A stretch of 64,000 nucleotides of DNA from Paenibacillus vietnamensis (lineage in GTDB: Bacteria > Bacillota > Bacilli > Paenibacillales > Paenibacillaceae): the NCBI RefSeq assembly GCF_020169515.1, contig NZ_JAHMHW010000007.1:62001-126000 (forward strand), written 5' to 3'. The position numbers and the translations under genes are program-made. Numbering within the stretch: the first letter of the stretch is position 1; each line of letters starts with the position of its first letter. This document shows positions 17,028 through 25,742 of this stretch, piece by piece. The notes beneath the pieces were generated by a model that saw nothing but the letters and a program-made list of their open reading frames with translations, had not been told where the DNA came from and searched no databases.

Positions 17028-18440
17028 TCACGCATCGAGAGCAGTCTGTTTCCCCAGCATCCCGCCATCGGCCTGCTCCGCCGCCGCTCTAGCTTCCGGA
17101 TCGCCCAGCTCCGCCTTGCGCAGAAACTTCTTGCCTCTCCAACGGATGAGGGACAGCGTCCCCCGCACGTACTCATCGAGAATCATGCAGGCATAAATGC
17201 CGAGCAAGCCCCAGCCGAGCCCGATGCCCACCCAATAAGCGAGCCCCGTGGCGATCAGCCACATCGAGAAAACCGAGGTCCACATCGTAAACCGGGTATC
17301 TCCGACTGCATTAAGCGAGTTGCCGAGCGCCATGTTGACCATTTTGCCGGGCTGCAGCAGCAGGTTCATCCCAAGCAGAGAAACGCCCATCGCGATAATC
17401 TCTTTATTATCCGTAAACAAGCCGAGCAGCTGCCTCCCGAACAGGAAAATGAGAAAAGCGTTGACCGTCACGACCGCCAGACCGATCCCCATTGCCCGGT
17501 ACGCTATGCCGTACGCTTCCTTCACCCTGCCCGCCCCGAACAGGTGGGCGATCTGGATTTGCACCGCCAGCGCGACCGAATAGCCGAGCAAGAAGCAGAA
17601 CGATTCGAGCGTATTCATATACGTCCTCGCCGCCAGCTCATTCGCCCCCAGCATAGCCAAAAAGGTAAAAATAATCAGCTGAGTGAACACCCAGCAGGAT
17701 AAATTAACGCCGATCGGCCAGCCGATCCGGATCACGTCGCCGAACAGCTTGCGGTTGAACAGCTTCAGGTCTCGCAGTCCGATCGTGCGCTCGAACGCCC
17801 CCGTGAACATGATGAACAGGACGATAACGGCAAGCAAACGGCTGACCACGGTAGATACCGCCACGCCAGTCAGGCCCCATTGCGGAAACCCGAACGCGCC
17901 GAAAATAAACGCATAGTTAAGAAACACATGAAGGACATTCATCCCGATCGCCGTATACATCGGCCCCTTCGTATTCCCCGTATTGCGGATCGCCGTGCTC
18001 AGCGCCGACATGACGGCAATTAGCACCATGCCTCCGCCGACAATCGAAATATACGTTTCCGCAAGCGGCATCAGGCGCTCCGGGAGCTGCAGCAGTGCGG
18101 CGATTTCACCCGGCATGAAATAGAGAACGAGGCTGAGTACGATTCCGATTACGGCGCTGACGTTGACCGCCATAATGGCGATCGTGCGCGCGTCTTCGGT
18201 TTTGCGGGAGCCCAGCTTCTGGGCGATGAGGATGCCCGCTCCGCTGGCGACAGTGATGAACAGCGTCGTCAACGCCTGGAACAGCTGATTGGAGAAGCCG
18301 ACCACCGCCACCGCGTCGTCGGAAATCCGGCTGACCATAAGCGTATCCGCGGCCCCCAATAAAAATTGCAAAAACAGCTCGATAAAAATAGGCCAAGCGA
18401 GCACCCACAACGTAAATTTTTTGTCCGTAACAACAGCCAT
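17028..18440 (-). CDS. MATE-family efflux transporter
   Basis: 470 residues, about 12 membrane helices in two related halves. Typical MATE segments are WPIFIELFLQFLLGAADTLMVS near the N-terminus (in part), ASGAGILIAQKLG, MSALSTAIRNTGNTKGPM, and IGWPIGVNLSCW and LGYSVALAVQIQIAHLFGAG in the second half. It should export organic cations or drugs in exchange for Na+ or H+. The ATG at 18440 follows GGGG at normal spacing. An AraC-type regulator is divergently transcribed 165 bp away and is a likely controller. The short C-terminal tail is polar and Ala-rich. Confidence 0.92.
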   Translation of the reverse strand: MAVVTDKKFTLWVLAWPIFIELFLQFLLGAADTLMVSRISDDAVAVVGFSNQLFQALTTLFITVASGAGILIAQKLGSRKTEDARTIAIMAVNVSAVIGIVLSLVLYFMPGEIAALLQLPERLMPLAETYISIVGGGMVLIAVMSALSTAIRNTGNTKGPMYTAIGMNVLHVFLNYAFIFGAFGFPQWGLTGVAVSTVVSRLLAVIVLFIMFTGAFERTIGLRDLKLFNRKLFGDVIRIGWPIGVNLSCWVFTQLIIFTFLAMLGANELAARTYMNTLESFCFLLGYSVALAVQIQIAHLFGAGRVKEAYGIAYRAMGIGLAVVTVNAFLIFLFGRQLLGLFTDNKEIIAMGVSLLGMNLLLQPGKMVNMALGNSLNAVGDTRFTMWTSVFSMWLIATGLAYWVGIGLGWGLLGIYACMILDEYVRGTLSLIRWRGKKFLRKAELGDPEARAAAEQADGGMLGKQTALDA

Positions 18441-18604
18441 TACTCGTATCCCCTTCTGCGGCCCCTTAGCGGCCGCCAACCCGATGTCACATGAAGCATT
18501 CGTCAACTGAAATTATAGATGCTATACTGGGCTTGATGTATCATTTTGAAAACCGATACTATAACGATAGAAACTTCAGTTCGGGAAGGAGCCTCCATTC
18601 CATC

Positions 18605-19489
18605 ATGACCATTATCCATATGACCGTCCCGCCGCTGCCCCATTACATTATCGGCGGCTTCGCCGACGCGCCTGCGGGACGCAAGCATCCGAGCCGCCGC
18701 AACATAGGGGTATTCGATCTGCTGGTCGTGACGAAGGGCTGTTTATATATCGGGGAGGAAGAGCGGCAGTATGAGGTGAGCGGCGGACATGCCCTCATTT
18801 TGCGGCCGGATGCCTATCACTATGCCACGCATGCCTGCCGGGAGGCGACTACTTACTTCTGGCTTCATTTTCAGACGATAAGCGACTGGTGCGTGTGCGA
18901 GCGATCGGAGGCGCAGCCGCCTCTTGCCGGCACCTCCGAGCGTATGCTCAGCGGTAATTTTTATACAATGCAAACCTTTACAAAACAGCTCCCCCAATTT
19001 GCGAAGCTGCTGCAGCCCTCGAAGCTGGAAAGCCTGCTGCGCCAGCTCGTGCAGCTGAATCTGAACGATCATATTCCTAGCGTCAAATGGAAGCAGCAGC
19101 TGATCTTTCAAGAAGTGATCGAGCAGCTGTCGGCTTCGATGGAAGCGCAAGGCCCCTCCCCTTCCGCCTTGTGCGCAGAGAAAGCGGCCTCCTATTTGCG
19201 TGAGCATTACCGCGAGGACATGACGGCCAAAGAGCTGGGAGAGGCGGTCAATTTCCACCCCGTCTACATCGCGAGATGCATGCAAAAGGAATTCGGCTGC
19301 GCACCGTTCGACTACCTGATGCATTTTCGCATCGAACAGGCGAAGCTGCTGCTGGTCCAGACCGACCTGGCTGTTGCCCTCATTGCCGAGGAGGTCGGCT
19401 TCAACCATGCCGCCTACTTCGCTTCCTGCTTCGCCCGCTACGAAGGCATCTCCCCGCGCAAATACCGCCAGCGGTTTTCGCACGGTTGA
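18605..19489 (+). CDS. AraC-family transcriptional regulator
   Basis: 294 residues. An N-terminal cupin-like sensor half (FDLLVVTKGCLYIGEEERQYEVSGGHALILRP, in part; then WLHFQTI) is followed by a C-terminal double helix-turn-helix of about 95 residues. The first helix pair is MTAKELGEAVNFHPVYIARCMQKEFG (in part); the second is VALIAEEVGFNHAAYFASCFARYEGISPRKYRQ (in part). The family usually controls sugar use or efflux. The ATG at 18605 lies 13 bases after AAGGAG, rather far, so the start is approximate. It is divergent from the MATE gene. Confidence 0.88.
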   Translation: MTIIHMTVPPLPHYIIGGFADAPAGRKHPSRRNIGVFDLLVVTKGCLYIGEEERQYEVSGGHALILRPDAYHYATHACREATTYFWLHFQTISDWCVCERSEAQPPLAGTSERMLSGNFYTMQTFTKQLPQFAKLLQPSKLESLLRQLVQLNLNDHIPSVKWKQQLIFQEVIEQLSASMEAQGPSPSALCAEKAASYLREHYREDMTAKELGEAVNFHPVYIARCMQKEFGCAPFDYLMHFRIEQAKLLLVQTDLAVALIAEEVGFNHAAYFASCFARYEGISPRKYRQRFSHG

Positions 19490-19612
19490 CCTTCGCCCGA
19501 GTCCGAACCTAACGAATCCCAGACTCGCTATTTGCTCCAAAACATACGATTTGGAATTCTAGCCATCGCAGAGTTACTATAGCATCACACAGAGCCCATG
19601 CAGCACAAACCC

Positions 19613-19652
19613 AAAAAAACAGCCGCAAGAGACAAAAGCCTCCTGCGGCTGT
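19613..19652 (-). terminator. intrinsic terminator after namA
   Basis: On the minus strand ACAGCCGCA pairs with TGCGGCTGT, followed by seven T. Confidence 0.9.
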
Positions 19653-19658
19653 AGATGA

Positions 19659-20696
19659 TCAATACGCCCGCGAATACGGCTCTGGAGCAAATGTTTGTTT
19701 GCTTCCAAGAGCCACGGCCGCATGCGTCGCCCAGTACGGATCCCGCAGCATCCCGCGGGCGATCGCCACCAGATCGGCGTCGCCGCTGCCGACAACGGCT
19801 TCGGCCAGCGCCGGATCCTCCAGCCTGCCGACGGCAATGACCGGAATGCCGAGCGCCTCTCGGATTTGACGGGCAAAGGCAACCTGATAGCCTGCATAAT
19901 TGCCCGGCTTCCGTTCTCCCGCAGGGCCCTCTCCGCCTGAGGATACATGCAGCACGTCCACGCCCGCCGCCTGATAAGCTTTACTTAGCTCAATCGCGTG
20001 TTCAATCCCGTAGCCTCCATCCGCATACTCGACCGCGGAAATACGGAACAATAACGGCATATCGGCCGGCATCTCACGTTTTACGGCCTCAATCACTTCC
20101 ACACCGAATCTGGCGAGATCCTGCCCGTAGACATCCTCCCGTTTGTTCGTGAGCGACGAATGGAACTGATGAATCAAGTAACCGTGTGCGCCGTGCAGCT
20201 CAATCGTATCCATGCCGGCCTCTACCGCACGGCGCGCCGCATCGCCAAACTGCCGGACGAGCCCTTGCACTTCTTCAGTCGTTAAAGCCCGCGGAAGCTT
20301 GTATTGAGCACCTGGAAAAGCAATGGCAGAAGGCGCAACGGGCACTTCGGCATCCTCGGCTTTGCGACCCGCATGCGCAATTTGAATGCCGATCTTGGTT
20401 CCGTACGAGTGAACGGCATCCACAATCCGGGCGTAAGCCGGAATTTGTTCATCGGACCATAAGCCCAGATCCTGATCCGTAATGCGGCCGTCCGGGTCCA
20501 CATCCGTCATCTCCATGATGATGAGTCCCGTTCCGCCGACCGCGCGGCTGACATAATGCACGTAATGCCAATCGTTCGGGCTTCCATCCTTCGCCGTTAC
20601 GGAATATTGGCACATCGGAGCCATGACGACACGGTTTTTCAACTGCAAACCCTTCACTTGATACGAAGAAAATAATGAAGCTGACATACGGTTCAT
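19659..20696 (-). CDS. namA: NADPH dehydrogenase NamA (YqjM-type old yellow enzyme)
   Basis: 345 residues, an FMN-containing TIM barrel that reduces activated C=C bonds of enones, quinones, nitro compounds and similar electrophiles with NADPH. Landmarks of the thermophilic-like OYE class are VVMAPMCQYS with the redox cysteine, the substrate-binding histidine pair in IELHGAHGYLIHQF, SSLTNKREDVYGQD, the FMN phosphate segment VIAVGRLEDP, and the C-terminal Arg region DPYWATHAA. It lies downstream of an HxlR-family regulator, and its -35 region carries the same 17-bp element as the dehydrogenase gene at 21.3 kb, so the two are probably co-induced by electrophile stress. Confidence 0.94.
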   Translation of the reverse strand: MNRMSASLFSSYQVKGLQLKNRVVMAPMCQYSVTAKDGSPNDWHYVHYVSRAVGGTGLIIMEMTDVDPDGRITDQDLGLWSDEQIPAYARIVDAVHSYGTKIGIQIAHAGRKAEDAEVPVAPSAIAFPGAQYKLPRALTTEEVQGLVRQFGDAARRAVEAGMDTIELHGAHGYLIHQFHSSLTNKREDVYGQDLARFGVEVIEAVKREMPADMPLLFRISAVEYADGGYGIEHAIELSKAYQAAGVDVLHVSSGGEGPAGERKPGNYAGYQVAFARQIREALGIPVIAVGRLEDPALAEAVVGSGDADLVAIARGMLRDPYWATHAAVALGSKQTFAPEPYSRAY

Positions 20697-20759
20697 CCCC
20701 TGCTCCCTGTATTTTATCTGATAAAATTCCCAGCGGCACCATCAAACTATACATAGGCC

Positions 20760-20799
20760 ATTATGATACGGCGCTTCATTGTTGACAAGTACACACATT
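20760..20799 (-). promoter_or_regulatory. namA promoter with shared HxlR-type operator over the -35
   Basis: On the minus strand TTGTCA (20788-20783), 17 bases, CATAAT (20765-20760). The 17-mer AATGTGTGTACTTGTCA (20799-20783), which includes the -35, matches the element at 21256-21272 with two differences and in the same phase. GATACTAT repeats lie further upstream (from 20807). Confidence 0.6.
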
Positions 20800-20850
20800 T
20801 TTGTGCGATACTATCATTTTTGATACTATGAAGCCCATTTCTTCATGCCG

Positions 20851-21207
20851 TTAAGCTTCCGTAGAAGAGGCTTCCGAATTGCGTTTATGGGTATCGCCCC
20901 ATTCTTTCATCAGCATAATAATCGGCACCAAGGTTTGCCCGAAGGGGGTTAAAGAATATTCTACCTTGGGGGGCACCTGCTGATACACTTCGCGGTGAAT
21001 GATTCCGTCCTGCTCGAGCTCCCTCAATTGAAGCGTCAGCATTCTTTGAGTGACGGTGGGGCATATTTTGCGGAATTCATTAAATCGTTTGACCCCTCCG
21101 ATCAGGTGGTACAAAATAATCCCTTTCCACTTGCCTCCGATCAAGCTTAACGTATATTCTACCGGGCACCCTTCGTCATTCGGACAAATATCTTTACCGT
21201 TATTCAA
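20851..21207 (-). CDS. HxlR-family transcriptional regulator (probably redox/electrophile sensing)
   Basis: 118-residue winged-helix protein of the HxlR (DUF24) family: [22 protein letters not shown], then [41 protein letters not shown] and MKEWG. Two cysteines near the N-terminus (C8 and C14) resemble the sensing cysteine(s) of YodB/HypR-type members, which control quinone- and disulfide-stress genes. The flanking genes (an old yellow enzyme and a zinc-type dehydrogenase) fit that regulon. It is divergent from the dehydrogenase, and the shared operator lies in the intergenic region, so autoregulation is likely. Confidence 0.9.
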   Translation of the reverse strand: MNNGKDICPNDEGCPVEYTLSLIGGKWKGIILYHLIGGVKRFNEFRKICPTVTQRMLTLQLRELEQDGIIHREVYQQVPPKVEYSLTPFGQTLVPIIMLMKEWGDTHKRNSEASSTEA

Positions 21208-21255
21208 CAGAATTCAACCCCTTTTACAGTATACAAATCGATACTACATATCAAT

Positions 21256-21295
21256 AATGTGCGTACTTATCATTCTAAAACATACACGGTAAGAT
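21256..21295 (+). promoter_or_regulatory. dehydrogenase promoter with shared HxlR-type operator over the -35
   Basis: TTATCA (21267-21272), 17 bases, TAAGAT (21290-21295). The 17-mer AATGTGCGTACTTATCA (21256-21272) covers the -35, as its partner does at the namA promoter. Confidence 0.6.
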
Positions 21296-21331
21296 AACAA
21301 ATATACCAGTAACGAAAGGATGAACCAAACG

Positions 21332-22357
21332 ATGACAACGATGAAAGCAGTCGGTTTGTACCGTTATCTTCCCATTGACCAGCCGGAAAGCTTGTTGGAT
21401 GTAGAGGTGGAGAAGCCAAGTGCGACAGGAAGGGATTTGCTTGTTCGCGTAAAAGCGATAGCCGTGAATCCGGTCGACTACAAAGTCAGATCCCCAAAAG
21501 CCAAGGTAGAGGAAAAAGCAAGGATTTTAGGCTGGGATGTGGCGGGAGTTGTAGAAGAAACCGGCCCGGAGTGCACTTTATTTCAACCGGGTGACGAGGT
21601 TTATTACGCAGGCGACATTACCCGGCCGGGCGGCAATAGCGAATTTCATCTTGTTGACGAAAGGATCGTCGGGAAAAAACCGAAATCTCTAGACTTCGCA
21701 CAAGCTGCCGCTTTACCTTTGACTACCATCACCGCATACGAAGCGCTTTTTGACCGCATGCATATTAGCCGCAGCCCGGCGGAAAATAACAATAAAACGT
21801 TATTAATCATCGGCGCCGCTGGAGGTGTCGGTTCCATAGCCACCCAATTGGCGAAAAATTCCGGGCTGACCGTGATCGGCACGGCCTCCAGATCCGAGTC
21901 GGCCGCCTGGGCCAAGGAACAAGGAGCCGACCACATCATTAACCATTTTGAGGAGTTTGTTCCGCAGTTAAAAGAGCTCGGCCTGGATACCGTCCACTAC
22001 ATTCTTTGCCTTAATGCAACAGAGAAGCATTGGGTGAACATGGCCCAAGCCATTGCTCCCCAAGGCAAAATTTGCTCCATCGTCGAAACGGACGTACCTC
22101 TTAATCTGACCTTGCTCAAGAACAAAAGCGCGACCTTTGTCTGGGAGCTTATGTTCACCAGATCCATGTATCGGACGGAAGACATGATCGAACAGCATCG
22201 TCTCTTAAACGAAACAGCCGATCTTATCGATAGCGGCACCATCAAAACGACCCTTCAGCAACGTTTGACGCCCATCCATGCGGAAAATTTGCGAAAAGCC
22301 CACTCCTTGCTAGAGGCCGGCCGTTCAATCGGCAAAATCGTCCTGGAGCATTTTTAA
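21332..22357 (+). CDS. zinc-type alcohol dehydrogenase-like / quinone oxidoreductase-like protein (MDR superfamily)
   Basis: 341 residues. An N-terminal GroES-like domain (VRVKAIAVNPVDYKVR, GWDVAGVVEETG, PGDEVYYAGD) is followed by a Rossmann NADP-binding domain with LLIIGAAGGVGSIATQLAK and GTASRSESAAWAKEQGADHIIN (in part). The catalytic zinc ligands of true alcohol dehydrogenases are not evident, so it is probably an NADPH-dependent enone or quinone reductase. The start is ATG 21332, nine bases after AAAGGATG, rather than the ATG inside that site (21320). Its promoter shares an operator with namA. Confidence 0.88.
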   Translation: MTTMKAVGLYRYLPIDQPESLLDVEVEKPSATGRDLLVRVKAIAVNPVDYKVRSPKAKVEEKARILGWDVAGVVEETGPECTLFQPGDEVYYAGDITRPGGNSEFHLVDERIVGKKPKSLDFAQAAALPLTTITAYEALFDRMHISRSPAENNNKTLLIIGAAGGVGSIATQLAKNSGLTVIGTASRSESAAWAKEQGADHIINHFEEFVPQLKELGLDTVHYILCLNATEKHWVNMAQAIAPQGKICSIVETDVPLNLTLLKNKSATFVWELMFTRSMYRTEDMIEQHRLLNETADLIDSGTIKTTLQQRLTPIHAENLRKAHSLLEAGRSIGKIVLEHF

Positions 22358-22376
22358 AGCACTGATCCGTCCTACC

Positions 22377-22412
22377 AATAAAAAACAGGCTGCCGCGGCA
22401 GCCTGTCGGTTG
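22377..22412. terminator. terminator between convergent dehydrogenase and mqo genes
   Basis: A perfect 22-bp palindrome (ACAGGCTGCCG and its complement, 22385-22406) has a T run on the minus-strand side (TTTTTTATTG), so it chiefly ends mqo transcription. Plus-strand reading meets CGGTTGTTTATTT, a weaker signal. Confidence 0.85.
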
Positions 22413-22417
22413 TTTAT

Positions 22418-23932
22418 TTAAGATACGGTTCGGCGTGCCGCTTTTACCGGCGACCTTTCGCCTAAACCAAGCGCCTGATCCGTTGACGTATGAATTTCCT
22501 GGATGAGCTCAGGCTTCTTCACGAGTGACACGCCATAAGACGGAATCATTTCTTTCAGCTTCGGCTCCCACGCTTTGACATGCTGTGGGAAACATTTGTT
22601 AATGACCTCAAGCATGACGGAAACGGCGGTCGAAGCGCCCGGAGAAGCGCCGAGCAGAGCCGCGATCGAGCCGTCGGCAGCGCTGATGACTTCCGTACCG
22701 AACTGCAGCGTTCCTTTGCCGGCAGCCGTGTCTTTAATAATCTGAACACGCTGGCCTGCTACTAACAAATCCCAATCTTCGCTTTTGGCGTTCGGGACAA
22801 ATTCACGCAGTGCTTCCATGCGCTTTTCTTTGGATAACATAACTTCCTTGATCAGGTAAGTGGTCAAAGGCATGTTCTTCGCGCCGGCCGCCATCATCGT
22901 GACGAGATTATGCGGTTTGACGGAATTGACCAAATCGAACATGGAACCGAATTTCAAAAACTTCGGCGAGAAGCCGGCAAACGGTCCGAACAGCAGCGAT
23001 TCTTTATTCTCGATAACTCTTGTGTCAAGATGCGGAACCGACATTGGAGGAGCTCCGACCGGAGCTTTGCCGTATACCTTCGCATTATGCTTCGCTACGA
23101 TTTCCGGATTTTGGCATACCATGAACAAGCCGCTTACCGGGAATCCGCCGATGCCTTTTCCTTCTTCAATGCCGGATTTTTGCAGCAGATGGAGGCTTCC
23201 GCCCCCGCCGCCGATAAACACGAACTTGGCGGTATGGCGTTCGACGGCGCCGTTCTCATTACGTACTTTCAATTCCCACAAGCCGTCGCTCGTACGTTTC
23301 ACATCGTCAACATTATGGTTGAATTTGATATCGACGTTTTTGCTCTTCAAATGGGAGAACAGCATGCGCGTCAAAGCGCCGAAGTTGACATCCGTACCGG
23401 ATGTCATTCGAGTCGCCGCGATCGGCTGGTTCACCGCCCGGTCTTTCATCATAAGCGGAATCCATTCCGCCAGCTTGTCCGGGTCATCTGAAAATTCCAT
23501 GCCTTGGAACAGGGGGTTGTTCGACATCGCTTCGAACCGTTTCTTCAAAAACTTGACATCCTTCTCCCCTTGCACAAAGCTCATATGAGGAACGGGAACG
23601 ATAAAGTCCCGCGGATTACGGATCAGCTTGCTGTTTACTAGATAGGACCAGAACTGCTTGGAAACCTGAAACTCTTCGTTGACCTTGATCGCTTTGCTGA
23701 TATCTACGGATCCGTCCGGTTTCTGGGTGGTGTAGTTCAGCTCGCACAAGGAAGCATGTCCCGTTCCCGCATTATTCCATTCGTTAGAGCTTTCTTCTCC
23801 CGCTTTGGCACGTCTCTCGAACACTGTAATTTTCCAATCCGGCACTAATTCTTTCAGCAGCGCCCCGAGGGTTGCGCTCATAATACCGGCACCGATCAAT
23901 AAAACGTCTGATTTCGTTTGTTTGTTACTCAT
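22418..23932 (-). CDS. mqo: malate:quinone oxidoreductase
   Basis: 504 residues, full length for Mqo, a peripheral membrane FAD enzyme that oxidises malate to oxaloacetate and feeds electrons to the quinone pool. N-terminal dinucleotide-binding motif [17 protein letters not shown], then the diagnostic [22 protein letters not shown] (in part), [32 protein letters not shown], and C-terminal [27 protein letters not shown] precedes the ATG. It is monocistronic with its own terminator. Many Bacilli rely on NAD-dependent malate dehydrogenase, so this adds a membrane-linked bypass. Confidence 0.96.
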   Translation of the reverse strand: MSNKQTKSDVLLIGAGIMSATLGALLKELVPDWKITVFERRAKAGEESSNEWNNAGTGHASLCELNYTTQKPDGSVDISKAIKVNEEFQVSKQFWSYLVNSKLIRNPRDFIVPVPHMSFVQGEKDVKFLKKRFEAMSNNPLFQGMEFSDDPDKLAEWIPLMMKDRAVNQPIAATRMTSGTDVNFGALTRMLFSHLKSKNVDIKFNHNVDDVKRTSDGLWELKVRNENGAVERHTAKFVFIGGGGGSLHLLQKSGIEEGKGIGGFPVSGLFMVCQNPEIVAKHNAKVYGKAPVGAPPMSVPHLDTRVIENKESLLFGPFAGFSPKFLKFGSMFDLVNSVKPHNLVTMMAAGAKNMPLTTYLIKEVMLSKEKRMEALREFVPNAKSEDWDLLVAGQRVQIIKDTAAGKGTLQFGTEVISAADGSIAALLGASPGASTAVSVMLEVINKCFPQHVKAWEPKLKEMIPSYGVSLVKKPELIQEIHTSTDQALGLGERSPVKAARRTVS

Positions 23933-24119
23933 TTTTACCGTCCTTATCCCCTACGATTTGCAGAAAGGATGTTGGCACTACTGCAGGGGCGCCGCAGGAA
24001 AACCGGGCGCGACTTGGTCACACATCTTTTCTGGAGCAATTATTAACTAATCTTAGTCTATCACTATTAAATATAGATTAAAATATTTATTTACAATTTT
24101 ATAATAGGAACAGGCTATA

Positions 24120-24262
24120 AAAAAGTTGGTAACATGCCCAATTGGCTGGCACTGCGCACGAACCGTCAGCTGCAGCTTTGTGCAGCCCGGTTCTGTACCG
24201 TCCCCCGGCGGCAAATGCCCGTATCGCAAGGAAGGAGCCTTTCGGCTCCCTTCGGTTGCATG
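24120..24262. other. GC-rich structured intergenic segment between the GMC genes and mqo
   Basis: This lies in the ~345-bp gap upstream of mqo. On the minus strand it offers several nested helices: GGGAGCC-GAAA-GGCTCC (about 24228-24250), GAACCG with CGGTTC enclosing GCTGCA with TGCAGC, and a T run (TTTTTT) at the far end near 24120. It could be the GMC operon terminator or a leader RNA of mqo. I could not match it to a riboswitch class I know. The rest of the gap (23933-24119) is AT-rich and presumably holds the mqo promoter. Confidence 0.4.
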
Positions 24263-24277
24263 CCTTGAAAGCACGCC

Positions 24278-25738
24278 TCATTTGCTTTGTTCGACGATGT
24301 AGTCCGCCGTCCGGATGGCCAGGGCAACCGTCGTCAATGTCGGATTGGCGGCTCCCGTCGTATGGAGCACGCTGTTGTCGGCAACGTACAGGCCGGGGAC
24401 ACCGTGAATTTGCCCGTACCGGTTGGTCGCCGAGGTTCGCGGATCGCTGCCCATCCGGCAGGAGCCCGAGTCGTGGTTTTCTCCTCCCGGCCGTCTTAGC
24501 GTGATCGGCGGCAAGCCGTCCCGCCCCGTCAATGTCGCCTTCATCGCCGCCGCGGCCGTTTTCAGACCTTCACCCATTTGCCTGATGACCGCATAATCCC
24601 GCTCGTTGTAGGAGAAATAAACAAGCGCCTTCGGCACGCCGTATTCGTCCTTTTCCGCAGGATCAAGCGTGATCCGGTTGTCGTACCGGGATTCGACCAC
24701 GCCGGAAGGAAGGATTGCGACCCCCCACTCCTGTTGCACCGGCTTCTCCTTATATTGATAATGCGGCGACCATGCGATCTCGATTTGATACGGACGCGTT
24801 ATCGTCCGGGGAACCCGGATATCCATAATGCCGAGCACCTCGGGAAAATCGGTCCGTTCAACGACTCCCCGCGCATCCAGTCTGGAGTGATTGCCCAAAT
24901 AATGCCCGATCGCCTCGCCCGGAATTCCCGAATACAGCAGCAGTCGCGGAGATTCGATCGTACCGGCGGATACGACGACCGTCTTCGCTTTCAGCACATA
25001 CGATTTTTTGTCCGGGGTCATCATTTGAACGCCGCTGATCCGGCCCCCCTCCATCAATACACGAATAGCACGCGACCTTACCGCCAAATCGAACGGCTTC
25101 CGGTTCAAAGCCTTGGACAGAAAATCCATCGCGCTGAAAAAAACGCCCGAATGGATCCTGCCGTACCTGGTCGGCTGAAGATCCGCGGCGCGCGGCATAA
25201 CGACGGCATCGGGAAAGCCGCCTGCCTGCAGCCGCTTCAGCATCTGCTCCTGAATGGAGGAGCCGTCGGTCAAAAAACCGGTCACGTTCATGACCCGTTC
25301 GGCCGCCGTATAATATTCATTCATCTCCTTCATCGAAACCGGCCACCCCGCGAGATCAACAGGGTCCATACGCGGCGTGGCGCCGCCCCAATGCATCATT
25401 TTTCCTCCCAGCGCTTTGACCATCGTATATTCGACCGGCAGCGGCGGAAATTCGTTGTTCGAATGCGCCGTGCCGACCGTTTCGAGAAACCTCGGATTTA
25501 CCCAATACCGTCCAACCTGATCGACATTATAAGTCGGGAGATTAATTTGGTGCGTAGGCAAAAAAGGCGGGCCCGCTTCGACGACTCCGATCCGTTTGGC
25601 GTTTAACCCCCACCGTTCGCATAGCCGCCATAGCACCGCACCGCCTCCTGCGCCGGTTCCGACGATCAGCACGTCGTAATCGGTTTGTTCCATCTCGCCC
25701 GGATCGGTAAACGGGAACCATACATCCCAATAAGCCAT
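24278..25738 (-). CDS. GMC-family FAD oxidoreductase, second of a tandem pair
   Basis: 486 residues. N-terminal FAD-binding YDVLIVGTGAGGGAVLWRL, family segments ALGGKMMHWGGATPRMDP and VVVSAGTIESPRLLLYSG, and a C-terminal catalytic/FAD region NHDSGSCRMG followed by GQIHGVPGLYVADNSVLHTTGAANP (in part). GMC flavoenzymes oxidise alcohols, sugars or sugar acids; the substrate is unknown. GGAAGGAGG lies seven bases before the ATG. It starts four bases after the stop of the LysM-bearing paralogue, so the two are cotranscribed and probably arose by tandem duplication. Confidence 0.9.
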   Translation of the reverse strand: MAYWDVWFPFTDPGEMEQTDYDVLIVGTGAGGGAVLWRLCERWGLNAKRIGVVEAGPPFLPTHQINLPTYNVDQVGRYWVNPRFLETVGTAHSNNEFPPLPVEYTMVKALGGKMMHWGGATPRMDPVDLAGWPVSMKEMNEYYTAAERVMNVTGFLTDGSSIQEQMLKRLQAGGFPDAVVMPRAADLQPTRYGRIHSGVFFSAMDFLSKALNRKPFDLAVRSRAIRVLMEGGRISGVQMMTPDKKSYVLKAKTVVVSAGTIESPRLLLYSGIPGEAIGHYLGNHSRLDARGVVERTDFPEVLGIMDIRVPRTITRPYQIEIAWSPHYQYKEKPVQQEWGVAILPSGVVESRYDNRITLDPAEKDEYGVPKALVYFSYNERDYAVIRQMGEGLKTAAAAMKATLTGRDGLPPITLRRPGGENHDSGSCRMGSDPRTSATNRYGQIHGVPGLYVADNSVLHTTGAANPTLTTVALAIRTADYIVEQSK

Positions 25739-25742
25739 TGGC

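Noticed and set aside
24120..24262. A known riboswitch (c-di-GMP, T-box, SAM, cobalamin) before mqo
   Set aside because: Helices are present but I could not find the conserved core sequences of any of these classes.
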